Source: Flavisolibacter ginsenosidimutans (GTDB lineage: Bacteria; Bacteroidota; Bacteroidia; Chitinophagales; Chitinophagaceae). Taken from it: DNA of 64,000 nt. How positions within the stretch are numbered: position 1 is the first letter of the stretch; the number at the start of each line of letters is the position of its first letter. Below are positions 15,008 to 23,745 of this stretch, piece by piece. The DNA is taken from contig NZ_CP042433.1 of NCBI RefSeq assembly GCF_007970805.1, positions 248,001-312,000 of the forward strand, read 5' to 3'. Both the position numbers and the translations under genes were made by a program. The notes below the pieces were generated by a model. It saw nothing but the letters and a program-made list of their open reading frames with translations. It was not told where the DNA came from and made no database searches.

Positions 15008-17089
15008 ATGCGATCATTTTTTAACAGGCATCGCAATTTTGTGGGTTTGCTGGTGTGGTTTTACCTGTTGCTGACGTTTCTAATTTGGGAACAGCTTACG
15101 CGGCAAATAGAAAACGACCGGTCGGAAACAATCCAGGCGGCTATCCAACATCATCACAATCTTGTGATTTCGCTTGAGCAGCATACCATCCGAACCATTC
15201 GCGATGCCGATGCGGTATTGCAACTGGTAAAGATGGAGAACAGCCGGCTGGGCCGAAAAACGAATCTACAAAAACTGTTTGAAAACGGGTTGATTGACCT
15301 GCCTTCTTTTGACGGCCTGGTTGTAACCGACAGCAGCGGAAACGTTGTTATGGCTTATCCGCTGCAAACCGAAGCGTTACGCATAAATGTCTCGGGGCGC
15401 AAGGGGTTTCAATGGCACAAAGAACACAAGGACTCGCTGATCATCAGCAGGCCTATTCAATCAAAAACCATCGGGAAAACCGTGATTGTGTTAAGCCGCC
15501 GCATCGACGATAGCAAGGGGCATTTTGGCGGAACAGTCGCTATTCAATTGCAGCCGTCCACGTTCATGGCCTTCTACAACCAGGCAAGCATGAACCGGTA
15601 CGACCTCATGTCGCTCATCTCTCCTGAAGGAATTACCTACTCGCGGCGCACGGGTTCGGTGGAAAGCAGCGGCGAAGACATTAGCCGCAGCCCGCTGTTT
15701 GATCATGTAAAAAAGCAACCCGTCGGAATGTATTTTGCCAAAGATGCCATTCGCGAATTCCCCACATTTTTCAGCTACCGGCAATTAAAAAATTACCCCA
15801 TCATTGCTACGGTAGGCAGCCGCGAAGCCGACGTGCTTGCACACTTCCGGATACGCCGGAAACGGGAATATATTTTTGGCGGCATCATCAGTTTTTTGTT
15901 GCTGGTGTTTTTGCTCGCCATCTATTTCTTTTTCCTGCAACGAAAAAAATCAACCAGGATTCTGAAGAAGAGTGAAACCCGCTACCGCTCAATATTTGAA
16001 GGCAGCCAGGACGGGATTTTGTTGCTGAAGCCAGACGGCAGTATCGAGGCCATGAACCATGCGGCTTGCGCACTTTTTCAATTGAGTGTTTCGGAAAATT
16101 CGGGTATTTATTTTTCACAACTTTTTGATGTCGTTCTGCCGGAGATTGATACGGCTTGCCTAAGCAAGCAATTGCACGACCAGGGCAAAAAAGAATTTGA
16201 GTTTACCTGTTTGGACGGCAGCCACTTTATAGGCGAGATTGCCTGCTCCATTTTTAACGATCAACTGGATCAGCCGCACACCATTGTTTTGATCAGGGAT
16301 ATTACCCGGCGCAAGCAAATAGAAAAAAGACTGGAACGGGAGCAGAAGCGCTACCAACAAAGCCTGACAAGACAAATCATTGCCGCGCAGGAAAGAGAAA
16401 GAGCAACACTCAGTCACGAACTTCACGACAACGTGAATCAAATTCTGACCACAGTAAAACTTTACCTTGAAACGGCTTTGGTAAACGAAGCGGAAAAAAA
16501 CAATTTGCTTACCAAGTCCATGACACACGTCATGCACTGCATACGCGAAATCAGAAACCTTTCTCACCGCTTGTTGCCGCCTTCCATTTGTGCGGAGTCG
16601 CTTGTTGAATCCATTGAAGGACTGATTGAAAACCTTTCGCCGTGCACCACTTTCGACATCAATTTCCAGGTGGACAATTACCGCCAGCCCGTAAGCAAAG
16701 AACTGGGCCTGGCCGTGTACCGAATTTTACAGGAGCAATTAAACAACATCGTTAAACACGCAAATGCTTCCGTTGTAAACATTTGTTTGTGGCAAAGCGA
16801 AAAGGAAACGCATCTGTTGATTGAAGACGACGGTAAAGGTTTTGACCCGGGCATTCAAAGCAAGGGCATTGGCCTGAACAATATTTCGAGCCGCATCCGG
16901 GCCTTTAACGGAAAGTTTTCGTTGAACGCAGGCCGGGGCAAAGGATGCCGGTTGCAAATCCGTTTCCCGTTTTCAGAAGAAAGTTCAGAAGGCTATTGCG
17001 AAAAAAAATTGATGCCGGAAGATAAAATCGAAGTCTCAATCGGTGATCTTTCCCAAGTTTCGCTGGATGCGAAAAAGGTGCGGCTTTAG
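15008..17089 (+). CDS. NarL-type membrane sensor histidine kinase with Cache-like and PAS domains
   Basis: The 693-residue protein has an N-terminal membrane helix (FVGLLVWFYLLLTFLIWEQ), an extracytoplasmic Cache-like sensor to about residue 285, a second helix (GGIISFLLLVFLLAIYFFF), a PAS domain (about 320-430), then the dimerisation/phosphoacceptor segment ERERATLSHELHDNVNQIL and an ATPase domain with N box LNNIVKHANA and G boxes DDGKGFDPG and GIGLNNISSRI. This is the HisKA_3 class that normally phosphorylates LuxR-type regulators; none is adjacent. Its 3' end overlaps the convergent gene by 54 bases. Confidence 0.92.
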   Translation: MRSFFNRHRNFVGLLVWFYLLLTFLIWEQLTRQIENDRSETIQAAIQHHHNLVISLEQHTIRTIRDADAVLQLVKMENSRLGRKTNLQKLFENGLIDLPSFDGLVVTDSSGNVVMAYPLQTEALRINVSGRKGFQWHKEHKDSLIISRPIQSKTIGKTVIVLSRRIDDSKGHFGGTVAIQLQPSTFMAFYNQASMNRYDLMSLISPEGITYSRRTGSVESSGEDISRSPLFDHVKKQPVGMYFAKDAIREFPTFFSYRQLKNYPIIATVGSREADVLAHFRIRRKREYIFGGIISFLLLVFLLAIYFFFLQRKKSTRILKKSETRYRSIFEGSQDGILLLKPDGSIEAMNHAACALFQLSVSENSGIYFSQLFDVVLPEIDTACLSKQLHDQGKKEFEFTCLDGSHFIGEIACSIFNDQLDQPHTIVLIRDITRRKQIEKRLEREQKRYQQSLTRQIIAAQERERATLSHELHDNVNQILTTVKLYLETALVNEAEKNNLLTKSMTHVMHCIREIRNLSHRLLPPSICAESLVESIEGLIENLSPCTTFDINFQVDNYRQPVSKELGLAVYRILQEQLNNIVKHANASVVNICLWQSEKETHLLIEDDGKGFDPGIQSKGIGLNNISSRIRAFNGKFSLNAGRGKGCRLQIRFPFSEESSEGYCEKKLMPEDKIEVSIGDLSQVSLDAKKVRL

Positions 17090-18109
17090 CGCCACGCGAA
17101 GCGTCGTCTTTACCAGCTCGCCCATTGTTTTGCAGCGGTTGAAGGTGGTTGTTTGAAAATGTTCGGCCAGTTCATGTTTGAGTTGCTTTCTTTTTTCGTC
17201 GGTCGAGATGCTGTCCTTCGACATGATTTTCAGCAAGTCCATGATGCGGTAACGCGAGGCCGCAATGCGGTAAGCAATCAACGTTCGTTCTTCGGCGCGG
17301 TATTGCTCAATCGAATCTTTGTTCAGGTACTTCAGCGTTAATTCAACAAAGGGATAATTTTCTTTGAAAAATTGCGGCAGGTATAAATTCTTTCGGCCTT
17401 CGTAGGATTGCTGGTCAAAGTCAATTGCGCGAATGCGGTATTGGTAATCTTCAATGTCGGGTGTAATCTCCACCACAAAATTGTAGCTGCGCATGTCGCC
17501 CAACAGGCGTAAAAAGCAACGTTCGTTGAACTTCACAAATTCTTTGGCAATGCGAATCTTGTTCGTTTCCGGCCGGTCGAAATAATCTTTCACAAACACG
17601 TCGCCGGGAATGCCGGGAATGTGTTCTTCCACCAGCGTGTTGTTGTGCGTAAGAAAGGTCATGCGGTTGGGCGAAAGAATGTGTTCCAGTTCCAGGCCGT
17701 ACACCCGCGAGGCATCTTCTTTTTTGATGTAATAATGGTCGTAGTTATCGTTGTAGCGGTTGACGATGCGGATGCGAAAAGGGTGCGAATTGCCGAAGGT
17801 GCAATAATCAATGCGGGCTACGTCGAGGTGCTTGGTAAACGTGTAATCACCTTCGGTTTTTAAAATCGCGTACAGGTTTATCAGTCCTTCTTTGAGGTAA
17901 TGCCAATGGTTTTTTTCGTAAAGGGCTTTTTCCCACAAGGTGTCTTTACCGGCCTTGTCGAGCAGCGGCACGGCGTATTTAATTTCCAGTAAATCGCTGT
18001 AAGAAACGGGCAACACACTTTCGCGTCCGTGTGTTTTCAAATACTGCCGCAACTCCGTACTGATGGGAAAGAATTTTTTCTTTCGCGATGGTTTATCCTC
18101 ACCGTGCAT
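17036..18109 (-). CDS. Conserved protein of unknown function with a kinase-like catalytic signature
   Basis: The family of this 357-residue protein is not one I can name. Near residues 210-250 it has LGDMRSYNFVVE followed by RIRAIDFDQQSYEG, which resembles the catalytic loop (GDxxxxN) and metal-binding aspartate (IDFD) of aminoglycoside, choline and HipA-type kinases. An N-terminal lobe is not obvious by eye. The gene follows the BtuF-like gene by 9 bases and is probably cotranscribed with it. Its last 54 bases overlap the end of the sensor kinase gene on the other strand. A phosphotransferase role is only a hypothesis. Confidence 0.8.
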   Translation of the reverse strand: MHGEDKPSRKKKFFPISTELRQYLKTHGRESVLPVSYSDLLEIKYAVPLLDKAGKDTLWEKALYEKNHWHYLKEGLINLYAILKTEGDYTFTKHLDVARIDYCTFGNSHPFRIRIVNRYNDNYDHYYIKKEDASRVYGLELEHILSPNRMTFLTHNNTLVEEHIPGIPGDVFVKDYFDRPETNKIRIAKEFVKFNERCFLRLLGDMRSYNFVVEITPDIEDYQYRIRAIDFDQQSYEGRKNLYLPQFFKENYPFVELTLKYLNKDSIEQYRAEERTLIAYRIAASRYRIMDLLKIMSKDSISTDEKRKQLKHELAEHFQTTTFNRCKTMGELVKTTLRVALKPHLFRIQRNLGKITD

Positions 18110-18118
18110 GAGCCGAAT

Positions 18119-18913
18119 TTACAGCATCGCTTCGATTTGTTCCCGCAGTTGCAGGAAATACGCAGGTGCATGAAGAAGGCGGCTTCCGTACCAGCTAAAC
18201 ATTTCGCCATCGGCTAAAATTATTTTCGTGTTGGGCAGCTGTTTTTGCAATTCTTCAATGTGTTTTTGCCTGAACGGGTAAGGTTCGGATGAGAGGATGA
18301 GCAATTGGCAACTGGCAATGAGCAACTCTTCGACGCCAATAACCGGATAACGGTTTTTGTTTTGAAAAATATTTTCAAATCCGGCTCTCGTCAACAGGTC
18401 GTGAATAAATGTGTCGCCGCCCACAGTCATGTAGGGTTCTTTCCAAATGAGATAAGCCATTTTACGTTTAACGTCTTGAGTTTGGAGGCTAGTAAAACCG
18501 GTTTGAATTTGTTCAATCAGCGTCGTAGCTTTTTCCTTTCGCCCGGTGATTTCACCAACGGCGCTTATCATGTACAGCGCATCTTCCAGCGTATTGACAT
18601 CGCTTACCCAAACCGGAAAATGTTTCGCCAGTTCTTCTACCTGTTCTTGCGTATTTTCTTCTTTATTGGCAAGAATTAAATCCGGTTGCAGGGACTTGAT
18701 CTTTTCAAAATTGAGCGTCTTTGTTCCGCCAATTCTTGTTTTGGTTCGAAACCATTCTTGCGGATGCACGCAAAATTTGGTGATGCCGACAACCTCTTCG
18801 CGCAAGCCCAAATGGAACAGTAATTCCGTTTGCGAAGGCACGAGGGAAACGATGCGTTGCGGCTTTTGCTCCATCGTTATTCTTCGTTGCATTTGATCGG
18901 TAAAGACAAACAT
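18119..18913 (-). CDS. BtuF-like helical-backbone metal/corrinoid receptor, cytoplasmic form
   Basis: The 264-residue protein has the periplasmic binding protein pattern of the cobalamin/haem group: PQRIVSLVPSQTELLFHLGL, VVGITKFCVHP, GGTKTLNFEKIKSLQPDLIL, and the long connecting helix. It lacks a signal peptide, so it may act in the cytosol. I start it at 18913 (FVFTDQMQRRI), which matches the usual opening of these proteins; 18928 is also possible. Two short 7-bp repeat arrays lie within the coding sequence (18299-18326 and around 18461-18490), one of them encoding LLIASCQLLI. Confidence 0.85.
   Translation of the reverse strand: MFVFTDQMQRRITMEQKPQRIVSLVPSQTELLFHLGLREEVVGITKFCVHPQEWFRTKTRIGGTKTLNFEKIKSLQPDLILANKEENTQEQVEELAKHFPVWVSDVNTLEDALYMISAVGEITGRKEKATTLIEQIQTGFTSLQTQDVKRKMAYLIWKEPYMTVGGDTFIHDLLTRAGFENIFQNKNRYPVIGVEELLIASCQLLILSSEPYPFRQKHIEELQKQLPNTKIILADGEMFSWYGSRLLHAPAYFLQLREQIEAML
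18299..18326 (+). repeat. Heptad array inside a coding sequence
   Basis: Units GAGCAAT, TGGCAAC, TGGCAAT and GAGCAAC follow an exact 7-base period within the BtuF-like gene and are translated on the minus strand as part of LLIASCQLLI. The unit type is the same as that of the hairpin at 42532-42627. Confidence 0.45.
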
Positions 18914-18997
18914 GGCGCAAAGATGCAAAAGCCGCCGTCATCTTCGCTCTGGCACGGTATTCGGACAGGCCAACTTGAGAAACCAAAATCGTGAGTT

Positions 18998-19588
18998 ATG
19001 AAACAGTGGATTACTCTTCTGGCCGTTGCGGCCTTCTTTACCGCTTGCTCAAAACAAGACCTCAAGGAAAACAACACCACAAACGCAGGCATTGATCAAA
19101 CCGCTTCCGCTACAACGCAGGACGGCGCTTTTGTTTCGGCTTGGGAACAATCTGCCAACTGGACGAAAACAAACGAAGGCGGCGTTAGCAAATTCAAACT
19201 GTTGCGCCAAACGCCAGAAGTTGGCCGCGGAGCCCTAAACGGTGGGATAGTAATGACATATGCGAAATATGCAAACGCCACCGGTAGCTATGCGGATTTT
19301 GTGAACCCGACTTTGATGCCCTTTTATTTTCTGCCGCCCGCCGAAAGGCCCAACACCCACATGAATTATTTTTCCGATGCAAGCACCGAAGGCAACGTGT
19401 CGGTTGAGTACGCCGTGCCGTTAACCGAAGGAAGTTTGCCCCTAATGGGCAACGGCGCCACGCTAAAGGATATGCAGTTTCAGTACGTGGTAATGACAAA
19501 AAAATTTTTGGACAGTCGCGGTCTTGATGCGCAAACGGTAAAAAATAATTACAGCTACAAGCAGGTGATGGCCTTGGCGGGGCAGTAG
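18998..19588 (+). CDS. Putative lipoprotein, unknown function
   Basis: The 196-residue product has a lipoprotein signal with a lipobox (LLAVAAFFTACSK), so the mature protein should start at the cysteine near residue 17 and be anchored in an outer or inner membrane leaflet. The rest is a soluble domain of about 150 residues with no motif I recognise. It starts divergently from the BtuF-like gene. It is a single gene followed by about 300 bases without coding signal. Confidence 0.8.
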   Translation: MKQWITLLAVAAFFTACSKQDLKENNTTNAGIDQTASATTQDGAFVSAWEQSANWTKTNEGGVSKFKLLRQTPEVGRGALNGGIVMTYAKYANATGSYADFVNPTLMPFYFLPPAERPNTHMNYFSDASTEGNVSVEYAVPLTEGSLPLMGNGATLKDMQFQYVVMTKKFLDSRGLDAQTVKNNYSYKQVMALAGQ

Positions 19589-19688
19589 CGGCCTTGTTTT
19601 TCGACGATGCTTAAAACGTTCAATCAACTTGAATGATTGGGCGTTTTCTCTTTTTGGAAACCGGCTTTTGTCATTCTAATCATCGCCG

Positions 19689-19705
19689 GTTGCGTCGCAC
19701 ACTTC
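19689..19705 (+). repeat. Dispersed 17-bp motif, copy 3
   Basis: GTTGCGTCGCACACTTC lies in the gap before prc and matches the other copies at all but two or three positions. Confidence 0.4.
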
Positions 19706-19843
19706 AGCGTTCAGAACAACAACGGGCAGATTCCAATTCACTTTGCCGCTAACGGCTTTCGTTCGTGGAAGCGCAGGCCAGAACCGCTCATCAAAAATCC
19801 GCGTTAAAAACCCCCAAAGACTTTTCAGGCTTTCTTTTTGTTC

Positions 19844-19851
19844 TAAATTTG
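19844..19851 (+). promoter_or_regulatory. Bacteroidota -7 box for prc
   Basis: TAAATTTG is an exact TAnnTTTG match. It predicts a transcript starting near 19856 and thereby rules against the upstream in-frame starts and favours the ATG at 19888. A TTTT lies 18 bases upstream as a weak -33 element. Confidence 0.5.
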
Positions 19852-19887
19852 AGAGGTATGCGTAAAGCACTAAACTACATTTTTGAT

Positions 19888-22038
19888 ATGAAGAGATTAC
19901 CCATTGTCCTGGCACTGGTTTTGGCCGGCGTTTTCTTTGCCTTCCGTTCCCAGGGAAAAACCAACACCTTGCCTCCCGGCAAGTACGAAAAAATCCTCCA
20001 AATCGTAGGCGCCATCCTTACACAAGGCCACTACGAACCCAAAACATTTGACGATGATTTTTCCCGGAAAATCTTCAACAAATATTTTGAAGACCTCGAC
20101 CCCGAAAAAAACATTTTCCTGCAAGCTGATGTAAAGTCGCTCGACAAATATTCCACCACCATTGACGAAGAAGTGAAAGGCGCTGCGCCGGTCACCTTTT
20201 TCAAAGAAGCCGGTAAAATCTTCGACGTTCGCATTAAAGAAGCCGAAGCTTATTATAAAGAAATTTTGGCCAAGCCTTTTGATTTTACAAAAGACGAAAC
20301 TTATAATGCCGACGCGGATAAAAAACCGTTTCCTGCAACCGAAGCCGCCCGCAAAGAAGAGTGGCGCAAATACCTGAAGTACCTGACGCTTCAACGCTAT
20401 GCCGATTTGCTCGATAGCCGAGAGAGCAGCAAAGGGAAAGAAGGTGCGATTAACAAGACAGACGCAGAATTAGAGAAAGAAGCCCGCGACAAAGTATCGG
20501 CTGCCATGGCCCGCACGTTTGACCGTTATCACAACAAGTTTACCGAAGAAGACAAGTTTGACGTGTTTGTGAATACCATCACCGAGATGGAAGATCCGCA
20601 TACGGAATTCATGCCGCCGCTGGACAAACGTTATTTTGACGAAACAATGAGCGGTAAGTTTTACGGCATCGGCGCACAACTCCAATACGACGAAGGCAAC
20701 ATTAAAATTGCCAGCATTTTGCCCGGCGGCCCCGCACAAAAAAGCGGACAGGTTGAAGCCGGCGATATTATTGTTCGTGTGGCACAAGGCAAAGAAGCCC
20801 CGGTTGAACTTTCCGGATTTACGGTGCAGGATGCGGTGAAGCTTATTCGCGGTAAAAAAGACACGGAAGTAAAACTCACCCTTCGTAAAAAAGACGGAAC
20901 GCTGAAAACGATTGACCTCGTTCGCGATGAAATTGTGCAGGACGAAGCGTATGTAAGAAGCGTAGTGATTAACGAAGGTTCACAAAAAACAGGCTACATC
21001 TACCTGCCGGAATTTTACGCTGACTTCAACGAAATGAACGGGGTGCGCAGCGGTATGGACGTGGCCAAAGAAGTAAATAAATTAAAAGCCGAAGGCGTTG
21101 ACGGCATCGTGATTGACCTGCGTAACAACGGCGGCGGCGCTTTGTACGACGTAATTCAAATTGCGGGCTTGTTCATTGACCAGGGACCAGTCGTTCAGGT
21201 ACGCGACCGCCAGGGTAAACCGCAAGTAATGAAAGACCGCGATGAAGGCGTTGTTTACGACGGCCCGCTGGTAGTAATGGTAAACGAAATGAGCGCATCG
21301 GCTTCCGAGATTTTAGCGGCAGCCATTCAGGATTACGGTCGCGGTGTGATCATTGGCAGTACCAGCACATACGGCAAAGGCACGGTGCAGCGTACCATTG
21401 GCCTTGATCCCGAATCAAATTTCTCCAATCAAAATTCGGAGTTGGGTTCGTTAAAGCTGACGCTGCAAAAATTTTATCGCATCAGCGGTGGTTCTACGCA
21501 ACAAAGAGGCGTGCAGCCCGATATTGTTGTTCCCGATTATCTGGAGCGTTTGAAGATTCGCGAAAGAGACAATCCGTATTCGTTGCCTTACGACGAGATC
21601 AGTAAAGCAACTTACAACAAATGGAAAGCCGGGTACAATCTTGATGTTGTGAAGCAGGCAGCCAGCACACGTATTGCCGCTGATACCACCTTCAAGCGCA
21701 TTCAGGATGCAAGCGTTTACGTGGGCAAGCAAAACGACAAAGCGTACTCTCTGCAACTGGACAAATACCGCCAGGATCAGAAGCAAATACGCGACGCGAT
21801 CAAGCGCATTGACAATTTGACCAAACTGCAAAAACCTTTGGCAACGTCGTTCTTAAAAGTTGACGAAAGCAAATACGTTTCGGCCGACAAAGACAAAAAC
21901 GAACGTTACAAACAATGGTTGAGTGGCGTAAGCAAAGACGTTTACGTTGACCAGGCTGTAAAGGTGATCAAAGACATTGTTTCGCAACAAAACCTGGCGA
22001 AATCATCGGAGAAAAAAGAGCCGGTGAAAGCATTTTAA
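19888..22038 (+). CDS. prc: Carboxy-terminal processing protease Prc (tail-specific protease, S41)
   Basis: With the start at 19888 the protein has 716 residues and a signal peptide (KRLPIVLALVLAGVFFAFRS). It has the N-terminal helical domain typical of Prc, a PDZ domain (IASILPGGPAQKSGQVEAGD), and the S41 core with GIVIDLRNNGGGAL, the catalytic serine in MNEMSASASEILAA and the lysine in TSTYGKGTVQ, followed by the C-terminal extension of the Prc subfamily. It degrades or trims periplasmic proteins from the C terminus. The open frame extends upstream to 19765, but that part lies before the predicted promoter. A strong terminator follows. Confidence 0.94.
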   Translation: MKRLPIVLALVLAGVFFAFRSQGKTNTLPPGKYEKILQIVGAILTQGHYEPKTFDDDFSRKIFNKYFEDLDPEKNIFLQADVKSLDKYSTTIDEEVKGAAPVTFFKEAGKIFDVRIKEAEAYYKEILAKPFDFTKDETYNADADKKPFPATEAARKEEWRKYLKYLTLQRYADLLDSRESSKGKEGAINKTDAELEKEARDKVSAAMARTFDRYHNKFTEEDKFDVFVNTITEMEDPHTEFMPPLDKRYFDETMSGKFYGIGAQLQYDEGNIKIASILPGGPAQKSGQVEAGDIIVRVAQGKEAPVELSGFTVQDAVKLIRGKKDTEVKLTLRKKDGTLKTIDLVRDEIVQDEAYVRSVVINEGSQKTGYIYLPEFYADFNEMNGVRSGMDVAKEVNKLKAEGVDGIVIDLRNNGGGALYDVIQIAGLFIDQGPVVQVRDRQGKPQVMKDRDEGVVYDGPLVVMVNEMSASASEILAAAIQDYGRGVIIGSTSTYGKGTVQRTIGLDPESNFSNQNSELGSLKLTLQKFYRISGGSTQQRGVQPDIVVPDYLERLKIRERDNPYSLPYDEISKATYNKWKAGYNLDVVKQAASTRIAADTTFKRIQDASVYVGKQNDKAYSLQLDKYRQDQKQIRDAIKRIDNLTKLQKPLATSFLKVDESKYVSADKDKNERYKQWLSGVSKDVYVDQAVKVIKDIVSQQNLAKSSEKKEPVKAF

Positions 22039-22056
22039 AAGTATTCTTTCCAACAT

Positions 22057-22088
22057 AAAAAATCCCTCGCAAGTGTGAGGGATTTTTT
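22057..22088 (+). terminator. Terminator of prc
   Basis: AAAAAATCCCTC and GAGGGATTTTTT pair perfectly over 12 bases around an 8-base loop, 18 bases after the stop. The flanking A and T runs make it usable from both sides. Confidence 0.88.
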
Positions 22089-22096
22089 CTTTAACA

Positions 22097-22184
22097 GTGA
22101 GACGTGAGATGACAGACGTGAAACCGCAGGGCGTGTCAAATCGAAAAGTCATCACGGTTTCACGTCTCACCTCTGCCATCTCAC
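22097..22184. repeat. Paired heptad hairpin between prc and the DinB gene
   Basis: The left arm 22097-22124 holds GTGAGAC, GTGAGAT, GACAGAC and GTGAAAC; the right arm 22157-22184 holds GTTTCAC, GTCTCAC, CTCTGCC and ATCTCAC. The arms are inverted relative to each other with a 32-base loop. The unit is related to that of the exbD-prmC hairpin. It lies in a convergent intergenic space just after a normal terminator. Confidence 0.75.
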
Positions 22185-22193
22185 TATTTGTCC

Positions 22194-22703
22194 TTACAAG
22201 TATCGTTCCTTCAAAATATTTACGTGATGCTGTACGTGACCGGGAATGATATAGCCAAGACCATTTACCGTAATCGGGTTGTTGTTGGAAATCCCTTTTG
22301 CGGAGAGTTGTTCATCATCCAACGAAGCAAAGAGCTTTTCTGTTCCTTCACGCACGGCTTTTAATTCTTCTATCAATTCTTCTTTTGACCGGTTATGAGC
22401 CTTTGATTTTTCTGCGTAGGTGTTTTCGTCAAAACCCGGAAGCGAAACCGTTTCACCACGGGCAATGCACAAAGCCCGGTAATCGAAAATGCGTTCGGCA
22501 TCAATAAGGTGTTGCACCACTTCTTTAATGCTCCACTTGCCTTCGGCATAACGGTGCGTCCATTTTTCTTCGGGAATGGATTGCAGAAAAGGAAGAACAG
22601 CGGTCGTGTTGGCGCGCATGGCTTCGCTGGCATCGTCTTCTTTTACAAGTTTTACGTACTTGTGAAACCATTCGGGAATGGTGGTTAAATCGGCTTTTGG
22701 CAT
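22194..22703 (-). CDS. DinB family protein
   Basis: The 169-residue product has the DinB four-helix pattern with the metal-binding histidines visible in VVQHLIDAERIFDYRAL and YIIPGHVQHHVNILKERY. DinB-like proteins include thiol transferases that use bacillithiol or mycothiol, and the window also encodes BshC, so a bacillithiol-linked role is possible but not shown. I use the ATG at 22703; a start at 22742 would overlap the upstream hydrolase gene. The two genes are probably one operon. Confidence 0.88.
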   Translation of the reverse strand: MPKADLTTIPEWFHKYVKLVKEDDASEAMRANTTAVLPFLQSIPEEKWTHRYAEGKWSIKEVVQHLIDAERIFDYRALCIARGETVSLPGFDENTYAEKSKAHNRSKEELIEELKAVREGTEKLFASLDDEQLSAKGISNNNPITVNGLGYIIPGHVQHHVNILKERYL

Positions 22704-22722
22704 TGCTTGCTGATTGAAAATT

Positions 22723-23574
22723 TTAATGAAGAATTTTTGCAAAGAAGGCTTTCATGTCATTCCATGAAGCTGTGTCAGCGGCGGCGTTATACGAAATGGG
22801 CATGTTGAATTGTTTGCCTTTTTCCGTGGCGGCCGGATTGGTGAAAGCATGTGTGGCTCCGGGGTAAACCTTAAAGGTATAAGCAACGCCTGCAGAGTCC
22901 ATGCTTTTCTTAAATGCATCTACCTGGTCTTGCGGCACAAAGGAATCTGCGCCGCCGTGGCAAATTAGAAATTGTGCTTTGGTACCTTTTTGCGGCGGTA
23001 CGGTTTGAAGTCCTCCGTGAAAGCTAACAACACCCAAAACGGGTGCACCCATCTTGGCATAATTTAACACCATCGAACCGCCAAAGCAATAACCAATGGC
23101 AACGGCTTGCGAGGTATCGGCCTGCGCAAAGGTTTTGGCTTTTGCCAGTGCCGCGTCCAAACGCTCTTTGCCCATTTGCGGGTTTGAATAAAAAGGTGTT
23201 GCGGCGGCTTGTGCTTCTTTCGGATCGGCCGCAATTTTCCCGTCGCCGTACATATCCACAGCCATTGCGAAGTAGCCAAGATCGGCCAGCATTTTTGCCC
23301 GCATTCTCGGGTAATCCGTCATGCCCCACCATTCGGGCACAACCAAAATAATCGGCCGCTTGCCAGTTTTCTTTTCGTCGTAAGCAACGTAGCCTTTTAA
23401 AGTAGTTCCGTTCGCCGAATACGTTACGGGTTCTTCTTTGATGGTGGCACTTGTGGTAGTCGTTTGCATACTGTCTTTTTTGGTTTCTGTTGATTGACTC
23501 TCGTTTTGGTTGTTGCAGGAAAGCAAGCCGAGAGCAAAGCAACAGGAGAGAAGGAATGCTGGTTTTGTTTGCAT
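22723..23574 (-). CDS. Dienelactone hydrolase family lipoprotein
   Basis: The 283-residue product begins with a lipoprotein signal (LLSCCFALGLLSCNN, cysteine near residue 20) and a Ser/Thr/Gln-rich linker. The hydrolase domain shows the DLH triad: cysteine nucleophile in AIGYCFGGSMV, aspartate in GGADSFVP and histidine in GATHAFTNP. Secreted DLH-family proteins are general esterases. The DinB gene follows on the same strand. Confidence 0.9.
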   Translation of the reverse strand: MQTKPAFLLSCCFALGLLSCNNQNESQSTETKKDSMQTTTTSATIKEEPVTYSANGTTLKGYVAYDEKKTGKRPIILVVPEWWGMTDYPRMRAKMLADLGYFAMAVDMYGDGKIAADPKEAQAAATPFYSNPQMGKERLDAALAKAKTFAQADTSQAVAIGYCFGGSMVLNYAKMGAPVLGVVSFHGGLQTVPPQKGTKAQFLICHGGADSFVPQDQVDAFKKSMDSAGVAYTFKVYPGATHAFTNPAATEKGKQFNMPISYNAAADTASWNDMKAFFAKILH

Positions 23575-23637
23575 AGAAAAAATTTAAGGGTTTGTATTGG
23601 AGACTAAAGTTCAAGAAAAAAGGTCAACAAAAAAGAA

Positions 23638-23655
23638 CCCCGCAAAGTTGCGGGG
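23638..23655 (-). terminator. Terminator of the exported subtilase gene
   Basis: CCCCGCA and TGCGGGG pair around AAGT. On the minus strand the stem is followed by TTCTTTTTTG. It lies about 90 bases after the stop at 23746. Confidence 0.75.
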
Positions 23656-23675
23656 TCTGTTGAATTTTATTGCTG

Positions 23676-23710
23676 GAGACGATCCTTCGTCAAGCTCAGG
23701 GTGACCATCC
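23676..23710 (+). repeat. Copy of a widespread intergenic motif
   Basis: The segment GACGATCCTTCGTCAAGC continuing into CTCAGGGTGACC matches a motif seen between genes in many unrelated bacteria (GATCCTTCG ... CTCAGGATGAC). A diverged inverted copy lies near 14896-14930. Confidence 0.4.
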
Positions 23711-23745
23711 TTTCGGCGAGTAGAGGACGCCTCAGACAGCTTAAA

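Noticed and set aside
14728-15024. 98-residue ORF upstream of the histidine kinase
   Set aside because: Cysteine- and phenylalanine-rich shadow-type composition, overlaps the kinase start and includes a copy of an intergenic repeat.
19765-19887. N-terminal extension of Prc
   Set aside because: It places coding sequence upstream of an exact -7 box and before the natural signal peptide.
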